This document shows, piece by piece, positions 8,081 through 16,413 of a stretch of DNA of 64,000 nucleotides; position 1 is the stretch's first letter; every line of letters starts with the position of its first letter. The notes below the pieces were generated by a model, which saw only the letters and a program-made list of their open reading frames with translations, made no database searches and had not been told where the DNA came from. Source of the stretch: Reyranella sp. CPCC 100927 (GTDB taxonomy: Bacteria; Pseudomonadota; Alphaproteobacteria; Reyranellales; Reyranellaceae). Where the stretch lies: assembly GCF_007859315.1 (NCBI RefSeq), contig NZ_VOHA01000005.1, positions 186,001 to 250,000 on the forward strand, in the 5' to 3' direction. The translations under genes and the position numbers were made by a program.

Positions 8081-9487
8081 ATGAGCGACGCAGAAAACCT
8101 GTTCAGCGTCTTGCGGCAGTCTGTCGACGGGAACGTCGTGGACGCCATCGAAGCACTGGTTCGTGAGGCGCCCGACCACGCGCTGGCGCGGATCAACGTG
8201 CTGGACTTCGCCAAGAAGCGGAATCTCAATCAGGAGCAGGTAATCGCCGCTTTCGTGCATGCCGCGCGGCTGGGCCTGTTCGAGATGTCGTGGAACGTGC
8301 TGTGCCCCAGTTGCGGCGGCGTGCTCGATGCGAACGCGACGCTGAAATCCGTGCGTTCGGAGCAGTATCACTGTGCCTTCTGCACCGTGAACGTCGAGCC
8401 GACGCTGGACGATATGGTTGAGGTCACGTTCACGGTGAGCCCGCGGCTGCGACGTATCGCGGCGCATGACCCCGACACGCTGCCGCCCTTTGAATACCTA
8501 CGCCAGGTCTTCCTCGGATCCGGGGTTGACCTGCCACCTGATGCGGAGCACCGCTTCCAGGACATCGCCCTCGATTCGGTAGAATTGCCGCCGGGGGAGA
8601 AGGCGCTCCTGTCGCTGCAGGTGCCGGCCGGGGCGCTGATCCTGTTCGACCCGGTGACGCACGCAACGCAGTATATCGACGTCAAGGGTGAGCCGACGCG
8701 TGATCGCCAGAACCTGTCGGTCATCTTCAACGACGTGCTGGGCGCGGGCGAATCGTTGCAGCTGCAACCGGGGCCGTTGCGGCTGTCACTGGAGAATCGC
8801 AGCAGCAAGCGCGTGCTGCCAGTGCTGTGGATCGCCGATCCGCGCCTGCACGCGCTGCTCGACCCACGCCGGCCGGCGCTCACGGCCAAGCGCCTGCTGA
8901 CCAACCAGACGTTCCGTGACGTGTACGGCACCGATACGCTCGACATCGAGCAGCGCCTGAAGATCACCAGCCTCACGTTCCTGTTCACCGACCTGAAGGG
9001 CTCGACGTCGATCTACGAGCGGGTCGGCGACCTGGCGGCGTATGATCTGGTGCGGGCTCATTTCCAGGTTCTCAACAGCATCGTTGCCGCCGAGTCGGGG
9101 GCCGTGGTCAAGACCATCGGCGATGCGGTGATGGCGACGTTCCCGACCCCTGATCGTGCGGTGGCCGCCGCGATCCGCATGCGCGAGGCGATGCAGGACC
9201 TGAGTGCCGAGCGCCAGCGCCAGGACCTGACCCTGAAGATCGGTATCCACGAGGGGCCGTGCCTCGCCGTCGTGCTCAACGACCGCCAGGATTATTTCGG
9301 GCAGACGGTGAACATCGCCTCGCGCGTGCAGGGCCTGGCGGTATCGCGCTCGATCTTCGCGACCGGCCCGGTGGTCGACAACCCGGGCACGTCCTTGCTG
9401 CTCAAGAGCAGCGGGCTGGTGCCCATGGCCCAGCGCCGCTCGGTCGAGGGCGTATCCGGCGAACTGGCGGTCTACGAGATTCCATAA
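8081..9487 (+). CDS. Class III adenylate/guanylate cyclase with N-terminal zinc-ribbon domain
   Basis: A 468-residue soluble protein. Residues 1-70 look like a helical N-terminal domain. Two CxxC pairs follow at Cys75/Cys78 and Cys98/Cys101, consistent with a zinc ribbon. A beta-rich region spans about 110-290, similar to DUF5939-type cyclases. The catalytic domain starts near residue 298 (SLTFLFTDLKGST). The two metal aspartates are in FTDLKG and TIGDAVMATF, and the IGIHEGP and NIASRVQ motifs are present. It should make cAMP (or cGMP) in the cytoplasm. AGGAG lies 9 bases before the ATG at 8081. It is a single-gene unit, closed off by the palindrome at 9502-9596. Confidence 0.88.
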   Translation: MSDAENLFSVLRQSVDGNVVDAIEALVREAPDHALARINVLDFAKKRNLNQEQVIAAFVHAARLGLFEMSWNVLCPSCGGVLDANATLKSVRSEQYHCAFCTVNVEPTLDDMVEVTFTVSPRLRRIAAHDPDTLPPFEYLRQVFLGSGVDLPPDAEHRFQDIALDSVELPPGEKALLSLQVPAGALILFDPVTHATQYIDVKGEPTRDRQNLSVIFNDVLGAGESLQLQPGPLRLSLENRSSKRVLPVLWIADPRLHALLDPRRPALTAKRLLTNQTFRDVYGTDTLDIEQRLKITSLTFLFTDLKGSTSIYERVGDLAAYDLVRAHFQVLNSIVAAESGAVVKTIGDAVMATFPTPDRAVAAAIRMREAMQDLSAERQRQDLTLKIGIHEGPCLAVVLNDRQDYFGQTVNIASRVQGLAVSRSIFATGPVVDNPGTSLLLKSSGLVPMAQRRSVEGVSGELAVYEIP

Positions 9488-9501
9488 TTCTTTTCCTTCG
9501 A

Positions 9502-9596
9502 ACCGCGGGCGTCCACGCCCGCACTCGCTCGTAGCGAAGCGAAGAGCGAAAGATTGTCGGCGCTGGCGCGCCGATGCGGGCGTGGACGCCCGCGGT
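9502..9596. repeat. Nested palindromic element (family A)
   Basis: Perfect 21-base inverted arms at 9502-9522 and 9576-9596, each containing GCGGGCGTCCACGCCCGC or its complement. The 53-base centre has a further CGGCGC-TGGC-GCGCCG hairpin. It lies between the convergent ends of the cyclase gene and the glutathionylspermidine synthase-like gene, so it could block read-through in both directions. The same hairpin stands alone at 24718-24745. Confidence 0.8.
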
Positions 9597-9604
9597 CCAA
9601 AAGT

Positions 9605-10735
9605 TCAGAAATAGTGCGGCACGAACCGGCTGAGATTGTGCGTGATGGGCGTGGGGTCTTCGCGCACGCCGATGCCGGCGGGCTGGCCGGCAACGACCCA
9701 CGAGCCGATCACGGCGTGCTGGCCGTCGTTCTCGGGCAGCTTGCTGTAGGCCTGGTAGATGTAGCCTTCCTCGCCGTAGCTGCCCTCGGTCTTCTGCCCC
9801 AGCCCGGGACCGATCAGGCTGACGTTGCTGCCTTCGCGGCTGTAGAGCGGCTTGCGCACATACTGCAGGCCGAGCCCGGCGCCGGCCTCCTCGAAATAGG
9901 CCGGCAGCAGGTTGGGATGATCGGGGAAGAGCTGCCACAGGATCGGCAGAATGCCCTTGTTGGACAGGATCATCTTCCATGGCGGCTCGAGGAAGCCAGT
10001 CTGGTCGGTCAGGATGTGCTGGCCGAACGCCTCGCGCACCATCCACTCCCAGGGGTAGAGTTTGTGCAGGAAGCCGATCGGCTTCTCGTCGAGGTCGGTG
10101 AAGACGGTGCCGTTCCAGCCGATATCCTCGATGCGCAGTGTCTGGGTGGCGAGGCCGGCCTGTACGCAGGTGTCGCGCAGGTACTCCGACGTCGCGTAGT
10201 CCTCCGGATCCTCCTCCGAACGCGCGAAGTGAAGCGTGCTGCCGGGCGGCATGCGCGCGCCCAGCGCCTTCCAGGCATCGATCAGCTTCTCGTGCGCGCT
10301 GTTGAACTGGTCGGCGCCGATGATGACGTCCTTCATCCAGAACCACTGCGCCACCGCCATCTCGAGCAAGGCCGTCGGCGTGTCGGCGTTGTACTCGAGC
10401 ATCTTGGGCGGGTTCCAGCCGTCATAGGCGAGGTCGAAGCGGCCCACCATGGTCGGGTCGCTGCGCTTCCAGCTCGCCGTGATGTAGTCGCCGAAGGCGC
10501 GCGGAATGGCCAGCCGGTCCCACAGCTGGTTGGCGACCACGTGCTCGACGGCCTGCAGGCAGATCTTGTGCAATTCCTCGGTCGCGGTTTCCAGTGCATC
10601 GATCTCGCTGACCCGGAACCGGTAGCGTGCATCCTCCGTCCAGTAGGGCTTGCCGTCGAGGTGATGGTAGGTGAGGCCGATCGCTTCCAGCTTCTGCTGC
10701 CAGTCGGCGCGCGGCGGCGAGGATTCGCGTTGCAT
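9605..10735 (-). CDS. Glutathionylspermidine synthase-family ATP-grasp protein (YgiC-like)
   Basis: A 376-residue protein of the GSP_synth pre-ATP-grasp family. Recognisable segments include LEYNADTPTALLEMA near residue 120 (metal and glutathione-like substrate loop), YPWEWMVREAFG, KGILPILWQLFPDHPNLLPA and the C-terminal GVREDPTPITHN. Proteins of this type ligate peptides or polyamines using ATP. The E. coli homologue YgiC has no proven product. Third gene of an operon after a DUF350 protein and a YgiB-like protein (9-base gap), the same gene partnership seen in many proteobacteria. Confidence 0.85.
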   Translation of the reverse strand: MQRESSPPRADWQQKLEAIGLTYHHLDGKPYWTEDARYRFRVSEIDALETATEELHKICLQAVEHVVANQLWDRLAIPRAFGDYITASWKRSDPTMVGRFDLAYDGWNPPKMLEYNADTPTALLEMAVAQWFWMKDVIIGADQFNSAHEKLIDAWKALGARMPPGSTLHFARSEEDPEDYATSEYLRDTCVQAGLATQTLRIEDIGWNGTVFTDLDEKPIGFLHKLYPWEWMVREAFGQHILTDQTGFLEPPWKMILSNKGILPILWQLFPDHPNLLPAYFEEAGAGLGLQYVRKPLYSREGSNVSLIGPGLGQKTEGSYGEEGYIYQAYSKLPENDGQHAVIGSWVVAGQPAGIGVREDPTPITHNLSRFVPHYF

Positions 10736-10744
10736 GGCCGGACG

Positions 10745-11215
10745 CTAGCTGCCTGACGATCGCGAACTGCCGGTGCTGCCGAAGCCGCCGCGGCTGCTGG
10801 TCGAGCCCGGCGAGCTCGTGGTCGTCCCGCCGGAGGAAGAGGGGGAGCGGCCAACCACGGTCGAGGGCGGCGAGCCGGAGGAGGGCGAGCGGGTCGTCGT
10901 GGTGTCACCGCCGCGACGGCCGCCGCCCCACCACCACCAGCCTGTGCCCGACGAACCATACGTGCGGCTGCCGCCGCTGCTGGTACCGGAACTGGAGCTC
11001 GAGCTGCAGCGGTCGGGAGACCACAGGCCGGTCTGTGGATTCTGCCGGCACATCGACGAGCCGGTGTGGCGCAGCTGGCAGGCTTCGATCGTCGGGTAGC
11101 TGTAGCTGGCACAACGCGGCGTACCACCACGACCCATGCCGGTCATAGCGACCGTGCCGGCGCCCAGCGTGCCGACACCCAGCACGGCCAAGGCGATCCG
11201 GGAGGTAGCGCGCAT
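10745..11215 (-). CDS. Secreted low-complexity YgiB-like protein
   Basis: A 156-residue protein. A hydrophobic export segment (about residues 6-26) precedes a short Cys-containing region with four cysteines (RCASYSYPTIEACQLRH, SSMCRQNPQTGLW, DRCSS). A long Ser/Gly/Thr-rich tail follows, with WWWWGGGRRGG at its centre. Position between a DUF350 gene and a YgiC-like gene, the Cys pattern and the Ser/Gly tail resemble YgiB/DUF1190 proteins, which are cell-envelope proteins of unknown role. The tail is disordered by composition. It lies 10 bases from the upstream gene and 9 from the downstream one, so one transcript is likely. Confidence 0.65.
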   Translation of the reverse strand: MRATSRIALAVLGVGTLGAGTVAMTGMGRGGTPRCASYSYPTIEACQLRHTGSSMCRQNPQTGLWSPDRCSSSSSSGTSSGGSRTYGSSGTGWWWWGGGRRGGDTTTTRSPSSGSPPSTVVGRSPSSSGGTTTSSPGSTSSRGGFGSTGSSRSSGS

Positions 11216-11225
11216 CTCAGGACCC

Positions 11226-11639
11226 TCAGTAAGTGAGGCAGGCGGCGTTCAGGACTCCGATACCCAACGCCAGTCCGCCGCTCAGCGCGCCGGCGGCGAC
11301 GTTGGCCTCCTGTTCGATCAGGCGCACCAGGCCGGGGATGAGGAAGCGGCAGGCGAAGTGCACCAGCACCTGCACGATCAGCGCCACGATGGCCCAGATC
11401 ACCACGTCGAGGATGCTGATGCTGTGCGCGATCGTGCTGGCCAGCGGGGCGCAGAAGCCGAGGAACGCGCCCGACATGCTGAGCGCCGCCGCCATGTTGC
11501 CCTTCCGCACCAGCTCGATCTCGTTGTACGGCGTCACCCGCATGTAGGCCAGGATGAAGGCACCGGCCAGCGCCAGGGCCACCAACAGATAGGCCACGAA
11601 CTTCACGATGCTGGCGGAGAAATGCGCGAACTCCTCCAT
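11226..11639 (-). CDS. DUF350 family membrane protein
   Basis: A 137-residue protein with four transmembrane helices (about residues 10-32, 52-72, 78-100 and 112-134). It has the family-typical TPYNEIELVRKGNMAAALS loop and acidic/basic pairs between helices. DUF350 (YjfL-like) proteins are inner-membrane proteins that co-occur with YgiB/YgiC-like genes and sometimes with polyamine enzymes. The start at 11639 is preceded by AGGGGGAG. It is the first gene of the three-gene operon DUF350, YgiB-like, YgiC-like. Confidence 0.85.
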   Translation of the reverse strand: MEEFAHFSASIVKFVAYLLVALALAGAFILAYMRVTPYNEIELVRKGNMAAALSMSGAFLGFCAPLASTIAHSISILDVVIWAIVALIVQVLVHFACRFLIPGLVRLIEQEANVAAGALSGGLALGIGVLNAACLTY

Positions 11640-11716
11640 CGACTCCCCCTGACGGCCCGCTGTCGGGCAAGTTTTGTTGCTGGCAATAATGCCAGTGATC
11701 ACTCACAAAGTCACTC

Positions 11717-11871
11717 CCTTCCCCGCTTGCGGGGAAGGTGCCCGAAGGGCGGATAGGGAGCCGACGTGGTCTTGATCACTGGGACCACGTCGCGTCCCCC
11801 TCCGGCACAGGTACTTCGACGCAAAGCGTCGAAGTACCGAAGCGGCCACCTCCCCCACAGCGTGGGGGAGG
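11717..11871. repeat. Composite palindromic element (family C)
   Basis: Three hairpins in a row: CCTTCCCCGC-TT-GCGGGGAAGG at 11717-11738, a 13-base-arm hairpin with an AAA loop at 11810-11838, and CCTCCCCCAC-AGC-GTGGGGGAGG at 11849-11871. The sequence after the first hairpin, TGCCCGAAGGGCGGAT, recurs in the element at 45880. It lies in the 238-base gap between the DUF350 gene start and the end of the enoyl-CoA hydratase gene. No other feature was seen in this gap. Confidence 0.7.
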
Positions 11872-11877
11872 GAATTC

Positions 11878-12690
11878 CTACAGCGGCGAGTGCGGCGGGA
11901 AGCTCGGCTTGCGCTTCTCCAGGTGTGAAGTAAAGCCTTCCTTCACCTCGGGCCCCAGGAAGCCCAGCATTTCCAGCGCCAGCGAGGTGTCGAAGTTCGG
12001 CCCCATCATGCGCAGCCAGTTGTTCAGCGCGTACTTGGTGAAGCGGATCGCGGTCTGGGCGCCTTCGGCCAGTTTGGTGGCGACCTCGACGGCTTTGGCC
12101 TCGAGCTCCTCGTCCTCGACGCACAGGCTCACCAGGCCGATGCGCTCGGCTTCCTCGCCGTTCACCGCCTCGCACAGCAGCAGGTAGTACTTAGCCTTGG
12201 CCATGCCGCAGAGCAGCGGCCAGACGATGACGGCGTGATCGCCGGCGGCAACGCCCAGCCGCGTGTGGCCGTCGATGATGCGGGCCTTCTTCGAGGCGAT
12301 CGAGACGTCGGCCAGGATGCCGGCGACCAGGCCGGCGCCGACGGCCGGACCGCGCATGGCACTGACGATCGGCTTGGAGCAGTTGATCACGTTGTAGACG
12401 ATGTCGCGCGCCTCCTTCCAAACCTTCATCAGCTGATTGAAGTCGGTCATGTTCTTTTCGATCAGGTCGAAATCGCCGCCGGCCGAGAACGCCTTGCCGC
12501 CGGCGCCCTGCAGGATGACGCTGTTGATCGTCTGGTCGCCATCGACGTCGCGCCACACGTCGACCAGTTCGCGATGCATGATCTCGTCGGTCGCGTTCAG
12601 CCGCTCCGGCCGGTTCATGGTGATGCGCAACACGCGCGGATGCGGACGGTCGAACGCGAGACGCTGATAGCGCTGTTGCCAGTCGGACAT
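11878..12690 (-). CDS. Enoyl-CoA hydratase/isomerase family protein
   Basis: A 270-residue crotonase-fold protein. It has the oxyanion-hole elements [11 protein letters not shown] (about residue 65) and [22 protein letters not shown] (about residue 112). [18 protein letters not shown] is the active-site region. The usual catalytic Glu in the second segment is not obvious, so a role other than classic hydration is possible. The family acts on CoA thioesters in beta-oxidation and related pathways. Single gene; no fatty-acid partner next to it. The downstream neighbour on this strand is the family C palindrome, which touches its stop codon. Confidence 0.87.
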   Translation of the reverse strand: MSDWQQRYQRLAFDRPHPRVLRITMNRPERLNATDEIMHRELVDVWRDVDGDQTINSVILQGAGGKAFSAGGDFDLIEKNMTDFNQLMKVWKEARDIVYNVINCSKPIVSAMRGPAVGAGLVAGILADVSIASKKARIIDGHTRLGVAAGDHAVIVWPLLCGMAKAKYYLLLCEAVNGEEAERIGLVSLCVEDEELEAKAVEVATKLAEGAQTAIRFTKYALNNWLRMMGPNFDTSLALEMLGFLGPEVKEGFTSHLEKRKPSFPPHSPL

Positions 12691-12820
12691 GTCGGGCTCC
12701 TACGATTTCACCATGAAAGCGTAGGAAGCAACCGGTGCCGGCCGCAAGGCGCAATATTCGCAATGCGACGTGGGCCGACCTGGCCGGCAGACGGGAATTA
12801 GCCGCCATCCTGTGGAAACG

Positions 12821-14083
12821 TCAGTCGCCGTGATCTCGCGCGGCCTGCCAAATCAACATGAGGAGGCCCCATACGACGAAACTGCCGAGTGCGATCTGCA
12901 ACAGGAAACGCCAGCGTATAGGATACAATGAACGTTCTGCCGGCGTGGGGCGGACGAACGCATTGAGGTAGACTTGTTGGCGACTAGCTTCGACACGCGC
13001 CTGCTGCAGCTCTGCCTGCGCGCGCTCGTAGGCCTTGGTCGCCAGCTTCTCTTCGACCTCAAGCGTTGCGTATCCGGTCACCACCGTCGCAAGAGTCGGG
13101 CCTGAGCGATTGTTGCCTGATCCAGTGATCTCCGATCGCACGCGCGTGATTTCTTCTTCCAGTGATGCAATCTGGCTGCGAAGCGCCCGCGCCTGGGCGG
13201 TGTCGGGACGTACACCTTGTGCGATTTGATTGGTGTAGCGGGCCCGGGCGTCAGCCAACGTCTCTCTCAGTTTCGCCTCGACGCCTGCGACGACGGTTGC
13301 ATTGATCGTAGGGAAAAGAACAGCGTTGGCATTCCTGAACGTCGCCAATTCAACCTGAACGCGCTTCAATCGGTCTTCGGCGGCGTCGACCTCCCGTCGA
13401 GCAAACGTGACGGCGTCGTTCTGGGCGCGCTTGCTCATGTCGTTCACAAGCCGCTCGGACAGATCGAGAGCCGCGGTTGCCAGGGCTAAGCTGTCCTCTG
13501 GTGAAAAGGCTCGGACTTGTACTGTGACGAGACCGTTTGCCATGTCGAAGAACGGATCTACCTTCGTCTTCCAGTGTTTGAGCTTGTTTTCGACCGGCGC
13601 GCCGACATCCATGCGACTGAGATAGTCTGCATCGTCACGCGCCCAGATCCTGTCGAGGTCAACTCGGGGCGAAATGTCCTGAATGACCTGCCTGCTCTTG
13701 AGATACTGTACTACGACTTCACTATCCTGCACGATGGCCATCATCGGATTGCCGCCCGCCAGGGTCGTGGCGCCGCTCGTAGGGTCGGCCCGGACTGGCA
13801 TTTGTCTGCGGACGGCGAGACGGAATTCAGTCACGTACTGGTCCGAAGCGAAGCCGTAGAGATAGCCTGCCGACAATGTTGTCGGCACGACGACCGCCGC
13901 AACGAGCGACATCAAGCGCCGCCGCCGTCGCTGCGCGCGACGACTCTCACGTGACTGCGGTTTCGCCTCCGCGCGTATCGGCGGAGAAACGATTGCAGCG
14001 ATCCGCTCTGTTCCTGGTGCAGGACGGACTTCAGCTGTCTCGGCTTTGGCTGAGGGAGTCCGTGATATGACGTCCAACTTCAC
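12821..14083 (-). CDS. Capsule polysaccharide export inner-membrane protein (KpsE/BexC/CtrB-like)
   Basis: A 420-residue polysaccharide co-polymerase-type protein. A basic N-terminus (RRAQRRRRRLMS) precedes TM1 (about 60-78). A large periplasmic region follows, with the family motif YLKSRQVIQDI near 130 and coiled coils at about 210-350. The C-terminal TM2 is near 395-412, preceded by a Pro-rich segment FVRPTPAERSLYPIRW, as in KpsE/CtrB. It should bridge the inner membrane to an outer-membrane channel during export of lipid-linked capsule polymer. It is the last of four genes; its start overlaps the ATPase stop by 4 bases. Confidence 0.88.
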   Translation of the reverse strand: MKLDVISRTPSAKAETAEVRPAPGTERIAAIVSPPIRAEAKPQSRESRRAQRRRRRLMSLVAAVVVPTTLSAGYLYGFASDQYVTEFRLAVRRQMPVRADPTSGATTLAGGNPMMAIVQDSEVVVQYLKSRQVIQDISPRVDLDRIWARDDADYLSRMDVGAPVENKLKHWKTKVDPFFDMANGLVTVQVRAFSPEDSLALATAALDLSERLVNDMSKRAQNDAVTFARREVDAAEDRLKRVQVELATFRNANAVLFPTINATVVAGVEAKLRETLADARARYTNQIAQGVRPDTAQARALRSQIASLEEEITRVRSEITGSGNNRSGPTLATVVTGYATLEVEEKLATKAYERAQAELQQARVEASRQQVYLNAFVRPTPAERSLYPIRWRFLLQIALGSFVVWGLLMLIWQAARDHGD

Positions 14084-14760
14084 AACGGAACTCCCGTCGA
14101 AGGGGTAGCGCGCATGATCGCTTCGTGGGCAGCGATCGCTTCATTGACTGTTGAATACATGGTCAGGGAGCCCTGCCGCAGGACAGCCCCCGAGTCGCAG
14201 TAGGCGCGCATAGCCTCAAGATCGTGAGACACCATGACGACCTCAGATCGTTCCATTCTCTCACCGAACGCAGCCAGACACCGCGCCCGAAACCTGGCAT
14301 CGCCAACCGCCGTCACTTCGTCGATGAGATAGGTGTCGAAATCCAGCGCCAAGCAGGCGCCAAAAGCGAGGCGCGCTCGCATTCCTGACGAGTAGGTCGA
14401 AACGGGCATGTAGAAGTAGTCATCAAGCTCGGCGAAGGCACGCACGAAATCGATCGCATCAGCTTCGTCTGTCTGGTGCACGCGAGCGAGAAACCGCACA
14501 TTCTCCAGTCCGTTGAGATCTGGATGGAAAGTACCAGAGAAACCAAGGGGGAAGCTCACTCGGCCTGTTCGTCGCACGCGCCCATCGTCTGGCATTTCCA
14601 CGCCGGACAGCAACCTAACAAGCGTGCTCTTGCCGCTGCCGTTCGCACCCAGTATCCCGACGCTGACGCCATCAGGAAAGACGGAATTGACGTCGTCGAG
14701 CACAATGCGACGCCCCTCGTACGTTCGATAGGACTTGGAGACTCGCTCAAGCTCGATCAC
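14080..14760 (-). CDS. Capsule polysaccharide ABC transporter ATPase (KpsT-like)
   Basis: A 226-residue ATPase of the polysaccharide/teichoic-acid export type. Walker A is GANGSGKST, the signature is YSSGMRARLAFG in place of LSGGQ (typical of KpsT/Wzt-like ATPases), Walker B is TYLIDEV, and the switch His is in VSHDLEAM. Compact, without the C-terminal polymer-binding domain of Wzt, so it is the KpsT form. It energises export through the permease encoded just upstream. Overlaps on both sides are 4 bases. Confidence 0.9.
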   Translation of the reverse strand: MIELERVSKSYRTYEGRRIVLDDVNSVFPDGVSVGILGANGSGKSTLVRLLSGVEMPDDGRVRRTGRVSFPLGFSGTFHPDLNGLENVRFLARVHQTDEADAIDFVRAFAELDDYFYMPVSTYSSGMRARLAFGACLALDFDTYLIDEVTAVGDARFRARCLAAFGERMERSEVVMVSHDLEAMRAYCDSGAVLRQGSLTMYSTVNEAIAAHEAIMRATPSTGVPL

Positions 14761-16394
14761 GACGCAGCTCGCTTCATCAAACTGGGGCGCGCGGCCTTTT
14801 CCAGGAGCAATCCCAACAGGAGGACGCCTATAGCACAGTTGAGGGTGTAGGGAATGTCAAGCCAGTGCGGTTCATAGCTCTGATAGAACCCACTCCGGAA
14901 CCACTCAACACCCTGCAGAACGGGGTTCCATAGCAGGATCTCACGCAGCGACGCAGGCATTGAAATCGGTGAATAGTAGAGACCGGATGCGAAGTAGAGC
15001 AGTCGGACGATCGCAGCGTAGATCGTATCCCAGCTCGTCCAAAACTCGCTGATCACCATGTTGCTGATGCCGATACCGGTTGCCAGAGCCCAGAGGCAGA
15101 GTACAGCCGCCGCCGTTGTCAGCAGATCGGCAGGCAGCCCTTGCTCGCCGAGCATCACCGCCATGGTGAAGATGATGACACCAACAAGGACCTCGGTGAC
15201 CAAGTGGAGGAGGGCGCGCGCCGTTATCGCGTCAAAAATCCGAATGGCAGGCAGTTGCAGCAAGGAGCTGTTGTTGCGCGTTGACACCATCAGTTCGGTG
15301 GAGACGTGTGCGAACATCAGATAGGGGAGCAGGCCTGTTACATAATAGAGAAAAAGGTTGGTACCTACGGGCGGCGGAGCCTGATTCAAGGCAGAAAAAA
15401 CAACACCGAGCGTCAGCAAATGGCCGATCGGCTCCACGATTGCCCAGAGATAGCCTAACCGCGCGCGTCCGAATCTGGTCCTCGCCTCGCGCAGCATGAC
15501 GGCATGGATGACTGCCCATCGTGCGAGAATCGCGTCGGGCGGAGACAGTCTCTGAGGCTCTCTTGGACCCGAACGGCGGCGACGAGGTACCACCGGCGGG
15601 CGTGAGATCGCATCCATGCGATCGATGTTGCACAGATCGGCTACGTGATCTCGATGGACCCGCAGCGCTTCATCATGCGGCGACAGCGCGATGGACTGTT
15701 CAGCATCCTTCAAAGCACCGGACAAATCGCCCAGCTCAACGCGGAAACCGCTGGATGCACGCCACAACCGCGCATCGCTGCCGAAAGTCTCGCCAGCGCG
15801 TTCCAGGACCGATAATGCATCACCATACTGGCCGGCCTCGCCGAGAAGTGATGCAAGATTAAGCCTGTATTCCAGTTCGTCAGGCGCCGTATCGACTGCG
15901 CGTTGCGCAGTTTCCAGTGACGCGGGCAGGTCGCCGATCTTGTACAGGGCCGTCGAAAGCAAGCGCCAACCTTGCGGCTGGCCGCCGGGGCGATTGCAAT
16001 GGGCTTGTAGATGCTCGACCGCCTCGCGGTAGCGACCTGCAGCCATGAGCAGGCCGCCAAGATGGAGGCGTACCTCGCTATCGTCGGGTTTCAGATCAAC
16101 CGCCTGTTGGCCGTGCACAATCGCCAATGTGTACTGGCCCGATGCGCCGAGTAGCCCGCTGAGGACGCGCTGGGCGGCAAACATCGTTGGTGACAGGTCT
16201 ACGGCGCGCCGAGCGATCTTGATGCCTTCGTCGCCATAGCCTGCAGCAAGAAGTGCCTCCGCTGCATGCAAAAGGGATCCAACGTTGCGCGGATCCCTAT
16301 CCGCAACCGCAATCGCTTCACGAACAAGCTGCAGCAAATCCTGCGGTATGTTCGCAGGCAGGTCGTTCGAGCCGACCTCATCATCGTCGCTCAT
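14757..16394 (-). CDS. TPR domain fused to capsule ABC-2 permease (KpsM-like)
   Basis: A 545-residue fusion. Residues about 1-265 are six or so tetratricopeptide repeats (for example AAEALLAAGYGDEGIKIARRAV and LSTALYKIGDLPASLETAQRAV). A basic Pro/Arg linker (about 270-290, VVPRRRRSGPREPQRL) leads to a KpsM/Wzm-type permease (about 295-545) with six hydrophobic segments. The permease region contains the typical RFGRARLGYLWAIVEP segment and NPVLQGVEWFRSGFY near the end. KpsM proteins are normally about 260 residues with no TPR. One continuous frame was read with no sign of a frameshift. The TPR half is expected to be cytoplasmic and might recruit the glycosyltransferase encoded next to it. Overlaps the ATPase gene by 4 bases. 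Confidence 0.85.
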   Translation of the reverse strand: MSDDDEVGSNDLPANIPQDLLQLVREAIAVADRDPRNVGSLLHAAEALLAAGYGDEGIKIARRAVDLSPTMFAAQRVLSGLLGASGQYTLAIVHGQQAVDLKPDDSEVRLHLGGLLMAAGRYREAVEHLQAHCNRPGGQPQGWRLLSTALYKIGDLPASLETAQRAVDTAPDELEYRLNLASLLGEAGQYGDALSVLERAGETFGSDARLWRASSGFRVELGDLSGALKDAEQSIALSPHDEALRVHRDHVADLCNIDRMDAISRPPVVPRRRRSGPREPQRLSPPDAILARWAVIHAVMLREARTRFGRARLGYLWAIVEPIGHLLTLGVVFSALNQAPPPVGTNLFLYYVTGLLPYLMFAHVSTELMVSTRNNSSLLQLPAIRIFDAITARALLHLVTEVLVGVIIFTMAVMLGEQGLPADLLTTAAAVLCLWALATGIGISNMVISEFWTSWDTIYAAIVRLLYFASGLYYSPISMPASLREILLWNPVLQGVEWFRSGFYQSYEPHWLDIPYTLNCAIGVLLLGLLLEKAARPSLMKRAAS

Positions 16395-16413
16395 CGCGAT
16401 ACCCTAAGCTTGC

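Noticed and set aside
6880-8229. Upstream extension of the binding-protein frame giving an 875-residue minus-strand protein
   Set aside because: It lies opposite the well-supported aldo/keto reductase and lacks any domain. The real N-terminus with export segment starts near 6879.
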